A program made the position numbers and the translations under genes. Positions 27,812 through 37,292 of a DNA stretch of 64,000 bases are shown in pieces; within the stretch, counting starts at the first letter, position 1; the number at the start of each line of letters is the position of its first letter. Origin of the DNA: Brachybacterium sp. UMB0905 (lineage in GTDB: Bacteria; Actinomycetota; Actinomycetes; Actinomycetales; Dermabacteraceae); assembly GCF_002871795.1 (NCBI RefSeq), contig NZ_PNHL01000005.1, positions 205,196 to 269,195 of the forward strand, written 5' to 3'. The notes beneath the pieces were generated by a model. The model was not told the origin of the DNA. It was given only the letters and a program-made list of their open reading frames with translations, and did not search any database.

Positions 27812-28561
27812 TCAGTCGCGGCCGTCGCGGATCATGTCCACGAGGTTCTTTCGGGAGCGCTCCACGGCCTGAAGGACGTCACCGTCGTAGTCGTCGAACT
27901 CGATGACGCCCACCTCGAGCCACGGCGCGGCCGAGAGGATCGCGGGCGCGTCCATCGCGCCTTCGCCGAGCGGCAGCTGGTCCTTCGTGGTCGTTGTGAG
28001 CGGGCCGTCCTTGAGGTGGACCAGCTGGACGCGCTGTCCCAGGGTGCCCAGCAGGGCGGCGGGATCGGTGCCGCCCACCGCGCACCAGAAGGTGTCCAGC
28101 TCCAGCACCACCCGGGGATCCAGGCGGTCGGCGAGGATCTCCAGGCCGCAGCGGCCGTCGGCGTGCGGGCGGGTCTCCGCATCGTGATTGTGGTAGCCCA
28201 CCCGGACACCGTGGATCGCGGCGATGCCTGCGAGCTCGTTCAGCCGCTCTGCGGTGGCGGCGATATCGGACTCCTCCTGCCAGGCCTCGCGGTCGTGGTA
28301 GGGCTCGATGATGGTGGTGATGCCCATCGCGGCGGCGGTGCGCAGCACGGCTTCAGGATCCTCGGCGCCCAGCAGGGAGGCATGCGTGGAGGGGGCGCGC
28401 AGGTCATGCTCGCGCAGCAGTGGTCGCAGCACCTCGGCATGCTCCATGAGGCCGAAGGGCTCTACGGCCGTGAATCCCATCGCAGCCAGGCGCGCGATGG
28501 TGGCGGCGGGATCGGCGGCGAGCGCCTCGCGGACGCTGTACAGCTGGACGGAGATCTCCAC
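27812..28561 (-). CDS. Sugar phosphate isomerase/epimerase, TIM barrel (second)
   Basis: 249 residues from GTG at 28561. The barrel shows MEISVQLYSVREALAADP, GFTAVEPFG, IIEPYHDRE, VGYHNHDAE, VVLELDTFWCAVGG, VHLKDGPL and VGVIEFDDYDGD, placing Glu, Asp and His ligands as in xylose-isomerase-like epimerases. It is the first gene of the leftward three-gene sugar operon, 96 nt before the dehydrogenase. Confidence 0.88.
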   Translation of the reverse strand: MEISVQLYSVREALAADPAATIARLAAMGFTAVEPFGLMEHAEVLRPLLREHDLRAPSTHASLLGAEDPEAVLRTAAAMGITTIIEPYHDREAWQEESDIAATAERLNELAGIAAIHGVRVGYHNHDAETRPHADGRCGLEILADRLDPRVVLELDTFWCAVGGTDPAALLGTLGQRVQLVHLKDGPLTTTTKDQLPLGEGAMDAPAILSAAPWLEVGVIEFDDYDGDVLQAVERSRKNLVDMIRDGRD

Positions 28562-28704
28562 GGCGGGTCACCTCGGATGGCAGCAGAAACGGTGGTCGAG
28601 CAGCCTCACCAGCCTATGTCCTCCGTCACACCCCGGCAACGCGGTGCCCGCCTCGAACTCGGCAGATGGCACCCGGAGGGCGCGTGAGGCGGAACACTGG
28701 AGCT

Positions 28705-29487
28705 ATGGAACGACACGTGCGGGCATGGATGCGGGCCGAGGTGGCTGAGGGAACGGACGTCGCGCTGCTGGTGGCAGTGGCCGATACACCGGTGGGGAAG
28801 GAGAGCCTGCAGGTCACAACGGGGGATGGGCAGACCATCACAGCGCAGGAGTCCCGGGATCGCTACGGCAACCGCATGCATCTGCTCAGCGCCCTGCCCG
28901 AGGGATCGGTGGAGATCGTGTATGCCGCACGTGACATCACCGCGGCCGGTGAACCGGTCGTGGAGGACAGCGATGCGGTGACGTATCTGCGGCCCTCGCG
29001 CTACTGCGAGGTCGACGAGTTCACGCGGGCGGCCGCGGAGGTGGTGGGCACCGCCCAGGGCACCGATGCCGTCGATGCCGTGGTGCAGTGGGTGGCGGAG
29101 CATCTGGACTATGTGCCCGGTTCAAGCACCATCACCGACTCCGCGCGCTCGACATACCTGGCCCGCCAGGGCGTGTGCCGGGACTATGCGCACCTGACCG
29201 CGACACTGCTGCGGGCGAGCGGCATCCCCGCCCGCTGCGTAGCCGTCTATGCGCCGGGTCTGGCGCCGATGGATTTCCACCTCGTGGTGGAGGCGCTCGT
29301 GGAGAACCGCTGGTTGGTGGTCGATGCCACGCACCTCGCCCCGCGGGAGTCGATGGTGCGCATCGCCACCGGGCAAGACGCGGCCGATACCGCGTTCATG
29401 ACCACGCTGAACGGGGATCTGCAGCTCACAGGGATACAGGTCACCGCGGTGGTGGACCCGCAGCTGCCGCGCGAGGATCACGAGTAG
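28705..29487 (+). CDS. Transglutaminase-like cysteine protease
   Basis: 260 residues from ATG at 28705. A beta-rich N-terminal domain (Bact_transglu_N-like) precedes the transglutaminase core with the triad Cys in QGVCRDYAHL, His in MDFHLVVEA and Asp in LVVDATHLAP. No signal peptide, so it is cytoplasmic. Members hydrolyse or transfer at peptide bonds; often near proteasome-related genes. It ends in TAG, which shows TAG is a true stop here. A PAC2 gene is convergent. Confidence 0.87.
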   Translation: MERHVRAWMRAEVAEGTDVALLVAVADTPVGKESLQVTTGDGQTITAQESRDRYGNRMHLLSALPEGSVEIVYAARDITAAGEPVVEDSDAVTYLRPSRYCEVDEFTRAAAEVVGTAQGTDAVDAVVQWVAEHLDYVPGSSTITDSARSTYLARQGVCRDYAHLTATLLRASGIPARCVAVYAPGLAPMDFHLVVEALVENRWLVVDATHLAPRESMVRIATGQDAADTAFMTTLNGDLQLTGIQVTAVVDPQLPREDHE

Positions 29488-29565
29488 CGCCTGGCGCTGC
29501 GCTGAGCAGCGGGGAACCGCTCAGCAGCGAGGCCCTCTGGTCGGCACCTGCTCCCGCGGACGCTG

Positions 29566-30552
29566 TCAGGCGTCGTCGGCGGGCCTGTCCGTCGGTCCGA
29601 GATCCTCATCCGGTGAATCCGGCGGCCCCTGCTCACGTGAGGTGTTCTCCCCGGCGTCAGGGTGCTGCGGATCGTCGTGCTCGAAGCTCGCCAGGTACTC
29701 CTGGACCTCCGCGGCGATGTCCTCGGCCGTCGGCACCTCCGCCCCCGCCCCGGAGGTGATCATCCGGTCGAAGCGCTGCTCGAGCCCGGCCACCATCTCC
29801 TGCAGCGGCGGCTGCGCATCGATCTGGGCCTGCACCGCCTCCCGCACCGTCGTGGCCTGGGACTCGAGCTCACGCAGCGGCAGCTGCGGGCCGTGCTCCT
29901 CGGCGACGGCGCTCAGCAGCGCCAGCGCCGCGTCGGGGTAAGCCATCTCGTGCAGGTACTGCGGGACGTGGACCGTCAGACCCACCACGTCATGCCCGCC
30001 CTCGGCGAGCCGCATCGTGAGCAGCGCCGTGAACGGGGCACGCAGCCGGAACATCCCGGGCATCGGGCGGCGCACCTGGATCGAATCCGGGTCCCCCGCA
30101 TAGCGGGTCACCGGCAGCTCGCGGGTGTGAGGCACCGGGGCGGGGAAGCCCTGCAGCAGCAGCACCTTCTCAATGCCCAGCTGCTCCACCACGATCTGCA
30201 GGGCACCAGCCACGCGCTCCCACTGGAAGGACGGTTCCGGGCCGGTGAGCAGGAAGAACGTCTCTCCGGCGAGGTCGGTGACCTCATGCAGGAGAATCTC
30301 CGGCTTCTCGTAATCCACGAAGTGGTCCAGTTCGAGCGTCACCTCGGGGCGCCGCCCGGCATAGTCATACACCTGGTCCATATCCAGGCGTCCCACGACG
30401 CGGCTGGAGAGGCTGTTCAGCAGCTCATCGTCGATCAGCCGCTGGGCTTCACCGGCATCGGAGTAGGCGCCGAGGGTCACCAGCAGGGTGCGCCCGTTCA
30501 GGGACCGGGAATCCACGTGGCGCTCGTAGCTGAACAGGGTGGTGGGATCCAT
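29566..30552 (-). CDS. PAC2 family protein (proteasome-assembly-chaperone-like)
   Basis: 328 residues. The PAC2 fold covers about 20-250: LLVTLGAYSDAGEAQRL, RLDMDQVYDYAGRRP, LLTGPEPSFQWERV and LTVHVPQYLHEMAYPDAALALLS. The last 60 residues are acidic and disordered. In actinobacteria PAC2 proteins are abundant, their role is uncertain. Starts at ATG 30552 with a purine-rich GGAGGTCTC upstream. Confidence 0.9.
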   Translation of the reverse strand: MDPTTLFSYERHVDSRSLNGRTLLVTLGAYSDAGEAQRLIDDELLNSLSSRVVGRLDMDQVYDYAGRRPEVTLELDHFVDYEKPEILLHEVTDLAGETFFLLTGPEPSFQWERVAGALQIVVEQLGIEKVLLLQGFPAPVPHTRELPVTRYAGDPDSIQVRRPMPGMFRLRAPFTALLTMRLAEGGHDVVGLTVHVPQYLHEMAYPDAALALLSAVAEEHGPQLPLRELESQATTVREAVQAQIDAQPPLQEMVAGLEQRFDRMITSGAGAEVPTAEDIAAEVQEYLASFEHDDPQHPDAGENTSREQGPPDSPDEDLGPTDRPADDA

Positions 30553-30708
30553 GAGACCTCCAGGACAAAGCCGCGCTGCGCGGCGAGACGTACAGCCTTC
30601 TCAACCCCCCACGGCCCGGATCTATTCCCGGGAGCACAGTGGGCGGCGCTACCAGGGCGGGGGAGCAGACAGGGCGGGGACCAGAGCGCGCAGGGGAGAA
30701 GGGACCGC

Positions 30709-31512
30709 TCAGAGCAGCAGCTGCAGGGAGTCCACCGCGAGGCGTAGGGCGAGCAAGCCGGTGACGATGAGGAAAACGGCCCGCACGAACCCGGAGCCCA
30801 GGCGCAGTGCGAGGCGCGCGCCTAGATAGCCGCCCAGGATGTTCGCGAGCGCCAGCAGCGCCCCGAGCAGCCACCACACATGCCCCTGCAGGCCGAACAC
30901 GAGCAGCGCCCCCAGGTTCGTGGTGAGGTTCGCAAGCTTCGCATGCACGCTCGCCTCCAGGAACCCGTAGCCCAGCAGCGAGACCAGCGCGATGATGAAG
31001 AAGCTGCCGGTGCCCGGCCCCAGCACCCCGTCGTAGAACCCGACACCGCCACCGATACCACCCGCACGCAGCCACTGCGCGCTGCCTTGATGGCGCGGGG
31101 CATGCTCGAGTCCGAGGCGCGGCCGCACCACCGTGTACGTGCCGACCCCGAGGACCGCCACCAGCACGACGGGGGTCAGCAGCGGACGGGGCAGCAGGGA
31201 GGCGCTCGCAGCCCCGGCTGCACTGCCGGCCAGTGCACTGAGAACCAGGGGCACCGCCGTCCCAGCGACCGGGGCGATGCGCCGAACGTACGTGCCAGCG
31301 GCCACCGCCGTCCCGGCGATCGCCCCGAGCTTGTTGGTGCCCAGCACTGCGCCGGTCGGTGCGTCGCTCGGCATCGCGGTCAGCAGCGCCGGCAGCTGGA
31401 TCAAGCCGCCTCCGCCCACCACCGCATCTACCCACCCGGCCACGAAAGCGAGGGCCAGGAGCAGCAGCAGGGACGCGAGCGACAGGGTCAGCAGCTCATC
31501 GATCACAGGCAC
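30709..31512 (-). CDS. TauE/SafE family anion exporter
   Basis: 267 residues from GTG at 31512, eight hydrophobic segments. The signature AGWVDAVVGGGGLIQLPAL in the first half and GFYDGVLGPGTGSFFIIALV in the second are the paired motifs of the TauE/SafE (DUF81) family, which exports sulfite, sulfoacetate or related anions. Divergent from a HAD gene with 66 nt between. Confidence 0.92.
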   Translation of the reverse strand: MPVIDELLTLSLASLLLLLALAFVAGWVDAVVGGGGLIQLPALLTAMPSDAPTGAVLGTNKLGAIAGTAVAAGTYVRRIAPVAGTAVPLVLSALAGSAAGAASASLLPRPLLTPVVLVAVLGVGTYTVVRPRLGLEHAPRHQGSAQWLRAGGIGGGVGFYDGVLGPGTGSFFIIALVSLLGYGFLEASVHAKLANLTTNLGALLVFGLQGHVWWLLGALLALANILGGYLGARLALRLGSGFVRAVFLIVTGLLALRLAVDSLQLLL

Positions 31513-31578
31513 GCCCCGCAGTCAACACCCCGTCGCCGCGGCACACCCAATCGGTGCCACCCCTGCCACACTGGGCGC

Positions 31579-32199
31579 ATGCGCGCACTGATCTGGGACC
31601 TCGGCGGCACGCTCGTGGACACCTACCCCGATGTGGACCGGGCCCTGGCCGGGGCGCTCACAGCGCACCCCACGGCGCAGCTCCTGCATGAGGTCGCGAC
31701 CCTCACGCGCATCTCAAGCTCCCATGCCATCAGCACCCTTGCCGCACGGCACGGAGTTCCCGAGCAGGAGCTTCGCGCCGCCTACGAGGCGACCAAGATC
31801 CACTGGCGCACCAGCCCACCACCCGTGGCGGACGGCGCCCGTGACCTGCTCGAGGCGGTGCACCGCGCGGACAGTCTCAACCTCGTGGCGACCCACCGCG
31901 AGCGGCAGAGCGCGCAGTCGCTCCTGGACGCGCTGGAGCTGCCGATCGATGACATGGTGTGCGCGCCCGATGGGTTCGCCCGCAAACCGGACCCGGAGAT
32001 GATCCGCGAGCTTCTACGTCGGCACAGCCTCCCCGCAGACCAGGCGATCGCGGTGGGGGACCGGCCCGCGGACATCGCGGCAGCGGAAGCCGCCGGGGTG
32101 CGGGGCTGGCTGCTCGTGACTCCGGGCATCCCGCTGGAGCCACCGACGGACCGCCCTATCAGCAGCTTGCGGGAGCTGCTGCCGCTGTTCACGAGCTGA
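31579..32199 (+). CDS. HAD-superfamily hydrolase with altered motif I
   Basis: 206 residues from ATG at 31579. Motif I reads IWDLGGTLVD, keeping the nucleophile Asp but with Gly in place of the usual acid/base Asp two residues later. Motif III (ARKPDPEMIRELLRRH) and motif IV (AIAVGDRPADIAAAEAAGVRG) are intact. The cap is the small helical type I. It may be a phosphatase with reduced activity or a phosphotransfer-type variant; the DLGGT form recurs in some HAD families. The long frame upstream to 30880 is shadow. Confidence 0.8.
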   Translation: MRALIWDLGGTLVDTYPDVDRALAGALTAHPTAQLLHEVATLTRISSSHAISTLAARHGVPEQELRAAYEATKIHWRTSPPPVADGARDLLEAVHRADSLNLVATHRERQSAQSLLDALELPIDDMVCAPDGFARKPDPEMIRELLRRHSLPADQAIAVGDRPADIAAAEAAGVRGWLLVTPGIPLEPPTDRPISSLRELLPLFTS

Positions 32200-32270
32200 C
32201 GGCCCCGCAGCGCACCATCGGCCGTAGGGTGCCCCAGCAGACTGCTGCCCGGCCCCGTGCGCCGCGGGAG

Positions 32271-32276
32271 TAGGAT
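32271..32276 (+). promoter_or_regulatory. Candidate -10 (TAGGAT) for the MFS gene
   Basis: TAGGAT lies 58 nt before the GTG at 32335, in the gap after the HAD gene. No strong -35 is visible. Confidence 0.3.
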
Positions 32277-32334
32277 CCCAGCGGTCCGCCACCGGGCGGG
32301 ACGTTGGCAGCACAGGACAGGGTGAGCACAAGCG

Positions 32335-33615
32335 GTGGCAGGACAGCGACGCGGACTTCTCGCGGACACCCGACCCCTGCAGTCCTCCCCGCACTTCCGC
32401 CGTCTGTGGACGGCCAACATCATCACCGTCATCGGGGCGCAGCTGACCGTCGTGTCCGTGCCCGCGCAGATCTTCGTCGATACCGGCTCGAGCGCCTACG
32501 TCGGGCTCGCCGGACTGTTCGGCCTAGTGCCGCTCGTGATCCTGGGCCTATATGGCGGATCGCTCGCCGACCGCTTCGACAAGCGCACCCTGCTGCTCAT
32601 CACCACGCTCGGACTCATCGCCACCAGCGCCCTGTTCACGGTGCAGGCCGCGCTGCCGGAACGGAACGTCTGGCTGTTGCTGTCGCTGTTCGCAATCCAG
32701 CAGGGCTTCTTCGCCCTGAACCAGCCTGCTCGCACCGCGCTGCTGCCGGAGATCCTCGACGAGGACCTGCTGCCGGCCGCAAACTCCCTGAACATGACGG
32801 TGATGAACGCCGGGGGGATCGCTGGCCCGCTGGTCGCCGGGGCTCTGCTCCCTCTCACCGGCTTCACCTGGCTATATGCGATCGACACGGTGACGCTGCT
32901 GGCGACGCTATGGGCCGTCGTGCACCTGCCCGCCCTGCCCGGCGCGGGCTCGAGCGGGACTGTCGGCCTGCGCTCGGTGATCGAGGGACTCGTCTACCTT
33001 GCCGGGCATCGACTGCTGCTCATGAGCTTCGTCGTGGACATCATCGCAATGGTCTTCGGCATGCCCCGAGCCCTGTTCCCCGAGATCGCGCATGTGGACT
33101 TCGGAGGCCCCGCCGCAGGCGGCATCGCCTTCGCACTGCTGTTCGCCGCCATCCCCGTCGGCGCCGTATTGGGCGGGGTGTTCTCCGGCTGGGTCTCCCG
33201 CGTACGCCGCCACGGCCGCACCATCGTTCTGGCGATCGCCATCTGGGGGCTGGGCATCACCGTGTTCGGCGCCGCCGCGATGCTCGCCAACGGCAGCGGT
33301 GGAATCTGGCTCGCGATCGGCGTGGGCGCCCTGGTAGTCGCCGGCGCTGCGGATATGGCCTCCGCAGCGTTCCGGCAGACGATGCTGCTCTCGGCCGCGT
33401 CCCCGGCGGTGCGCGGACGGTTGCAGGGCGTGTTCATCGTGGTCGTCGCCGGGGGACCGCGCATCGCCGATGTCGTCCACGGCGGGGCGGCCGGGATCGT
33501 CGGCACCCCGGGCGGCGCGGCGCCAGTGACACTCATCGGCGGGGTGATCGTGGTCGTGGCGATGGCAGTCATCGCCGTGCTGGCCCGGCGCTTTTGGACG
33601 TATACGCCCCGCTGA
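32335..33615 (+). CDS. MFS transporter, EntS-like
   Basis: 426 residues, about 12 hydrophobic helices. LYGGSLADRFDKRTLLLIT is the cytoplasmic motif A between helices 2 and 3. GPLVAGALLPLTGFTWLYAID and VFSGWVSRVRRHGRTIV match the MFS_3 group that includes enterobactin exporter EntS. A siderophore or drug is a plausible substrate, but no siderophore gene is near. It converges with the GH2 gene. Confidence 0.88.
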   Translation: MAGQRRGLLADTRPLQSSPHFRRLWTANIITVIGAQLTVVSVPAQIFVDTGSSAYVGLAGLFGLVPLVILGLYGGSLADRFDKRTLLLITTLGLIATSALFTVQAALPERNVWLLLSLFAIQQGFFALNQPARTALLPEILDEDLLPAANSLNMTVMNAGGIAGPLVAGALLPLTGFTWLYAIDTVTLLATLWAVVHLPALPGAGSSGTVGLRSVIEGLVYLAGHRLLLMSFVVDIIAMVFGMPRALFPEIAHVDFGGPAAGGIAFALLFAAIPVGAVLGGVFSGWVSRVRRHGRTIVLAIAIWGLGITVFGAAAMLANGSGGIWLAIGVGALVVAGAADMASAAFRQTMLLSAASPAVRGRLQGVFIVVVAGGPRIADVVHGGAAGIVGTPGGAAPVTLIGGVIVVVAMAVIAVLARRFWTYTPR

Positions 33616-33666
33616 CGGTCGCCCGATCGATCCGCCGTCACCCTCGTCGGGCCGGGTTCGGGCCCC

Positions 33667-36537
33667 TCACCACCGTTGGTGGACGTCCTCCGCGAAGCCG
33701 GTGATGCCAGCGATCTCGAGGCGTTCGCTGTCATCGGTCCAGGCGGTCCCGGACCAGGTGCCGAAGCACTGATGCGTGTGCGAGGAGACGAGCCCGAGGT
33801 CCGTGTGGGACTGCTTGAGGTGGAACGGAACCAGGGTGAGGTCCAGCCGTTCACCCCAGATCCGCCACGGCGCCATCCAGTTCTCGGTGTCGTAGTCCCA
33901 CACCAGTTCCTCGCTGATCTTGTGCAGGCGGCCGTCGAGCTGCAGGGCGTTCTCCACGACCCCGGAGCCGTCGGTCCACCGGCCGCCCACCTGGATGCCG
34001 AGCGCGCGGCCGTCGGCCAGGCGCCCGGTCCCGGCTCCCCAGTTCCAGTGCACCCGGTGCGGCCAGCGGCCCCGCCCGTGATCCAGTACCGCCCAGGATT
34101 GTCCGGCCGGGATGGGGTGGGTGATTCCGTCGATGCGCAGCCATCCATCGGCGGGCCGCGCCGCGTCCTTGACCGTGTACTGGAAACGCCGGTCGTCCCA
34201 CGGCACCACGACGCCCAGGGATTCATGGCCCGCGGGCCTGCGCGCGATGACATCCAGCTCGATCCGCGCGGAGCGGGCCCGCAGCCGCGTTCCGCCGGGC
34301 ACCTCATCGACCCCCAGCTGGAAGGCGCGGGTGAGTGCCCGGGCCGAACCGTCCCCGAACGTCGGCGGGAGCGTCATCCCGCGGCCGAACGGGGTCACGG
34401 CTTCATAGGAGATCTCCTCCCCGGTCTCGCGGTCCAGCACCCACAGGCTCGGCACCCCGGCGTAGTCGATATCGGAGATGACCAGGGCCACGATGTGGGC
34501 GTCGGTGGTGATCGCCCAGTACTCCCAGCGTTTGGTGCGCGCCCAGGAGGAGGGGCGGCGGCGCGAGCCGGAGAAGCGGGGTGCGAGGGCATCGGTGCGG
34601 TGCAGGGGCGTGCGCGTGAAGCCGACGGCCTGCGGGTTCAGCAGTCCGGCGGCGTTTGTGAGCGAGACCGGCGCGATGATCTCCTCCTCACTGACCGGCA
34701 CAGGGCGGGGGAGTGGGGCGGTACCGCGGACCGCATGCTCGAAAGCCTCCTGCAGCTGGGCGTGGACGGCGCGGACCCGTTCCCGATCCACCTTCACAAC
34801 CTTCCGGTCATAGGTGACCAGGCCGTTCACCTCAGATTCCACGTCCGACAGCTGCGTGTACACCGCTGCGGCAAGACCCTCGCGCAGCGCCGGGAGCACC
34901 TGTCGGCGCTGCAGATCCATGAAGGCCCGCTGGAACTGGGGAAGGGAGGGGAAGCGGCGATACCCGAACTCGCGATCGCTCCACGCATGCTCGGGCAGAT
35001 GCACGCTATAGCCGCCGTATTCGCTGAGCACCGCCGCGCGGGGGTCGCGGGCATCCGCTGGGGAGAGGCGGTAGGGGCGGAAGTAGACGTGGCGGGAGAC
35101 CATGTCCCCACCGCCCTGGTCGTGCCAGCCGCTCGCATGGTCGATCAGGCGCGTAGGGTCCAGCTCCCGCAGCTCCGCGGTGATGTCGAGGGCGTCGAAC
35201 TGCCCCCAGCCTTCGTTGAACGGGACCCACGCCACGATCGAGGGGTGGGCGCGCAGATGCTGGACCGTGCCGCGCAGCTCCGCCCGGAACTCCGCGCGGC
35301 CCAGCGCGTCGGTGCGCCCGAAAAGGCGATGCCAGCGATCGGGTAGCTGCAGCGGCGTGATGGCCGGAGCGGAGATCACGGCCGGGTGATAGGTGGAGCC
35401 GCCGCTGACCATGTCCTGCCACACGAGCATCCCCAGGCGGTCGCAGTGGTGATACCAGCGGTCCGGCGCGATCGTGATGTGCTTGCGCAGCATCGTGAAG
35501 CCCAGGTCCTTCGCGAGCTCGATGTCGAAGACCATCGCCGCATCGGAGGGGGCGGTCATGAGCCCATCGGGCCAGTACCCCTGATCCAGCAGCCCCAGAT
35601 GCAGGTAGGGCTTTCCGTTCAGCAGCAGCCGGTTGCGGCCCTGCGCATCGGGCCCAAGCCCTACCGAGCGCATCCCGACGTAGGAGTGCACCACGTCATC
35701 GCCGCAGCGCACCTCGACGTCGTAGAGGAAGGGGTCCTCAGGAGACCACGCCCGTACCGGCGTCGTGAGCGGGATCCGGGTGGGGGTGCCGACGGGGACG
35801 TGCGCGGTGACGGCCTGCCCGGTGTCGGGGGCGGTGATCGTCACCTCGGCGCGCAGGCTCGATGGACCGCCGCCGGTCGTCGGCCGGTCCGGTGCATCGA
35901 TCTCGAGGTGCACCTCCACCTCTCCGTCCGCCAGATGTGGCGTGAGCTGCAGCGTTCGGATGAACGTGTGGGGGACTGCTTCGAGCCACACGCTCTGCCA
36001 GATACCGGACTGGGCGGTGTACCACATGCCGTGCGGGCGCGAGGACTGCTTCCCGCGGGAACGATACGAGGTGTCGGTGACGTCGCGGACCCGTACGACG
36101 AGCTCGTGGGCGATGCCGGGGGAGAGGTGCTCGGTGAGCTCCACCGTGAAGGGCAGGTATCCGCCATGGTGAGAGCCGATCTCGACGCCATCCAGCAGCA
36201 CCGTGCAGTCCTGATCCACGGCGCCGAAGTGCAGCAGTACCCGCTGCCCGGTGAAGGACTCGGGCAGGTGCAGGCGGCGGCGGTACCAGAGCACATCCTC
36301 GGGGGTGACGGTGCACTGGACGCCGGAGAGCGCGGTCTCGGGGGAGAAGGGCACGATGATCTCGCCATCCCACGTGCCCGGGATCGTGGCTGCGGCGGTG
36401 CTCCGCGCGGGCGTGATCGCGTACTCCCAGGGCCCGTTGAGCGACAGCCAGGTCTCGCGCTCTAGCTGAGGGCGGGGATGCTCGGGCAACGGGTGCGTGA
36501 GATCCAGGGTCTCGCCCCAGGGGGTCATGAGCGTCAT
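33667..36537 (-). CDS. Glycoside hydrolase family 2 protein fused to DUF2804
   Basis: 956 residues in one frame. Residues about 15-180 are the jelly-roll sugar-binding domain, 190-300 the Ig-like domain and 300-600 the TIM barrel, with acid/base Glu in AWVPFNEGWGQFD (about 440) and nucleophile Glu in VLSEYGGYS (about 504). Residues about 616-956 match DUF2804 by pattern: NPQAVGFTRTPLH, TKRWEYWAITTD, DIDYAGVPSLWVLD, WPHRVHWNWGAG, DGRLHKISEELVWDYD, HQCFGTWSG. It should hydrolyse beta-galactosides or glucuronides in the cytoplasm (no signal peptide). No sugar transporter is adjacent. Confidence 0.85.
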   Translation of the reverse strand: MTLMTPWGETLDLTHPLPEHPRPQLERETWLSLNGPWEYAITPARSTAAATIPGTWDGEIIVPFSPETALSGVQCTVTPEDVLWYRRRLHLPESFTGQRVLLHFGAVDQDCTVLLDGVEIGSHHGGYLPFTVELTEHLSPGIAHELVVRVRDVTDTSYRSRGKQSSRPHGMWYTAQSGIWQSVWLEAVPHTFIRTLQLTPHLADGEVEVHLEIDAPDRPTTGGGPSSLRAEVTITAPDTGQAVTAHVPVGTPTRIPLTTPVRAWSPEDPFLYDVEVRCGDDVVHSYVGMRSVGLGPDAQGRNRLLLNGKPYLHLGLLDQGYWPDGLMTAPSDAAMVFDIELAKDLGFTMLRKHITIAPDRWYHHCDRLGMLVWQDMVSGGSTYHPAVISAPAITPLQLPDRWHRLFGRTDALGRAEFRAELRGTVQHLRAHPSIVAWVPFNEGWGQFDALDITAELRELDPTRLIDHASGWHDQGGGDMVSRHVYFRPYRLSPADARDPRAAVLSEYGGYSVHLPEHAWSDREFGYRRFPSLPQFQRAFMDLQRRQVLPALREGLAAAVYTQLSDVESEVNGLVTYDRKVVKVDRERVRAVHAQLQEAFEHAVRGTAPLPRPVPVSEEEIIAPVSLTNAAGLLNPQAVGFTRTPLHRTDALAPRFSGSRRRPSSWARTKRWEYWAITTDAHIVALVISDIDYAGVPSLWVLDRETGEEISYEAVTPFGRGMTLPPTFGDGSARALTRAFQLGVDEVPGGTRLRARSARIELDVIARRPAGHESLGVVVPWDDRRFQYTVKDAARPADGWLRIDGITHPIPAGQSWAVLDHGRGRWPHRVHWNWGAGTGRLADGRALGIQVGGRWTDGSGVVENALQLDGRLHKISEELVWDYDTENWMAPWRIWGERLDLTLVPFHLKQSHTDLGLVSSHTHQCFGTWSGTAWTDDSERLEIAGITGFAEDVHQRW

Positions 36538-36702
36538 CGGTCAGCCTTCCGGTGGTGGGAGCGCAGCAGGGGCAGGCGGGGTCATCGGCGGCTCCAGGCA
36601 AGGGGACTGGTTCCATCATGCGCGCCGCAGCGGACCAGGGGGAGGAGGACACGGGGCAGGAAGGATTCCCACCCCCCGTACACAATGGCGACACTTGTAG
36701 CC

Positions 36703-36984
36703 ATGACTATCGAATCGGCCATGGCCCTGCGTGACGTGAAGAACCGCTTGTCCGAAGTGGTGGATCACGTAGAGCGGGAGCGTGGGCGCGTGACGATCAC
36801 TCGGCATGGGAAGTCTGCCGCCGTGGTGATCAGCGCCGACGATCTTGCAGCCCTGGAGGAGACGCTGGACATCATGAGCCGACCGCAGCTCATGGGGGAG
36901 ATTCGCCAGAGCCTCACAGAGCTTGCCGCCGACGGCGGGACAGCGCACACGAAGGACGAGATCCTCGACCTACTGCATCGATGA
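36703..36984 (+). CDS. Phd/YefM-family antitoxin
   Basis: 93 residues from ATG at 36703; an in-frame ATG at 36685 is an alternative. The N-terminal DNA-binding Phd fold is clear: ALRDVKNRLSEVVDHVERERGRVTITRHGKSAAVVISADDLAALEETL (parts 8-55). The C-terminal half should wrap the toxin. It overlaps the toxin gene by 4 nt, the usual order of antitoxin first. Antitoxins of this type repress their own promoter. Confidence 0.92.
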   Translation: MTIESAMALRDVKNRLSEVVDHVERERGRVTITRHGKSAAVVISADDLAALEETLDIMSRPQLMGEIRQSLTELAADGGTAHTKDEILDLLHR

Positions 36985-37241
36985 ACGGCGAAACCTTCGG
37001 CATTGAGTGGTCGCCGGCCGCCACGCGTGCCATCCAGAAACTGCCGGAGAAAGTCGCCGTTGCGGCCGTCGAGTTCACCTACGGATCGCTCGCCGAGAAC
37101 CCGCGTCGGGAGGGTAAGCCGTTGCGGTTCGAGCTGGAGGGACTGCATAGTGCTCGACGCGGCGACTATCGCGTGATCTATCGGATCTCCGACGTGGTCA
37201 CCATCGTCGCCATCGATCATCGCTCGACGGTCTACCGGTGA
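36981..37241 (+). CDS. RelE/ParE-family toxin
   Basis: 86 residues, ATG overlapping the antitoxin stop (ATGA). The fold signature EWSPAATRAIQKLPEKV and GKPLRFELEGLHSARRGDYRVIYRI with a C-terminal VAIDHRSTVYR is that of ribosome-dependent RelE mRNA interferases, where the RGDYRVIY arginines and final Tyr are active-site residues. Both genes are intact. Confidence 0.93.
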   Translation: MNGETFGIEWSPAATRAIQKLPEKVAVAAVEFTYGSLAENPRREGKPLRFELEGLHSARRGDYRVIYRISDVVTIVAIDHRSTVYR

Positions 37242-37292
37242 CAGAGGAGGGGTGGCCCGTCTGGAGGGTTGACTCCCTCCACTACACTTTAC

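Noticed and set aside
30880..31578. N-terminal extension of the HAD gene
   Set aside because: It runs opposite the TauE/SafE gene and has no similarity to HAD proteins; MRALIWDLGGT is the natural start.
33616..33666. Terminator between the MFS and GH2 genes
   Set aside because: Only a 5-bp GGGCC/GGCCC match is visible, no convincing stem or T-tract.
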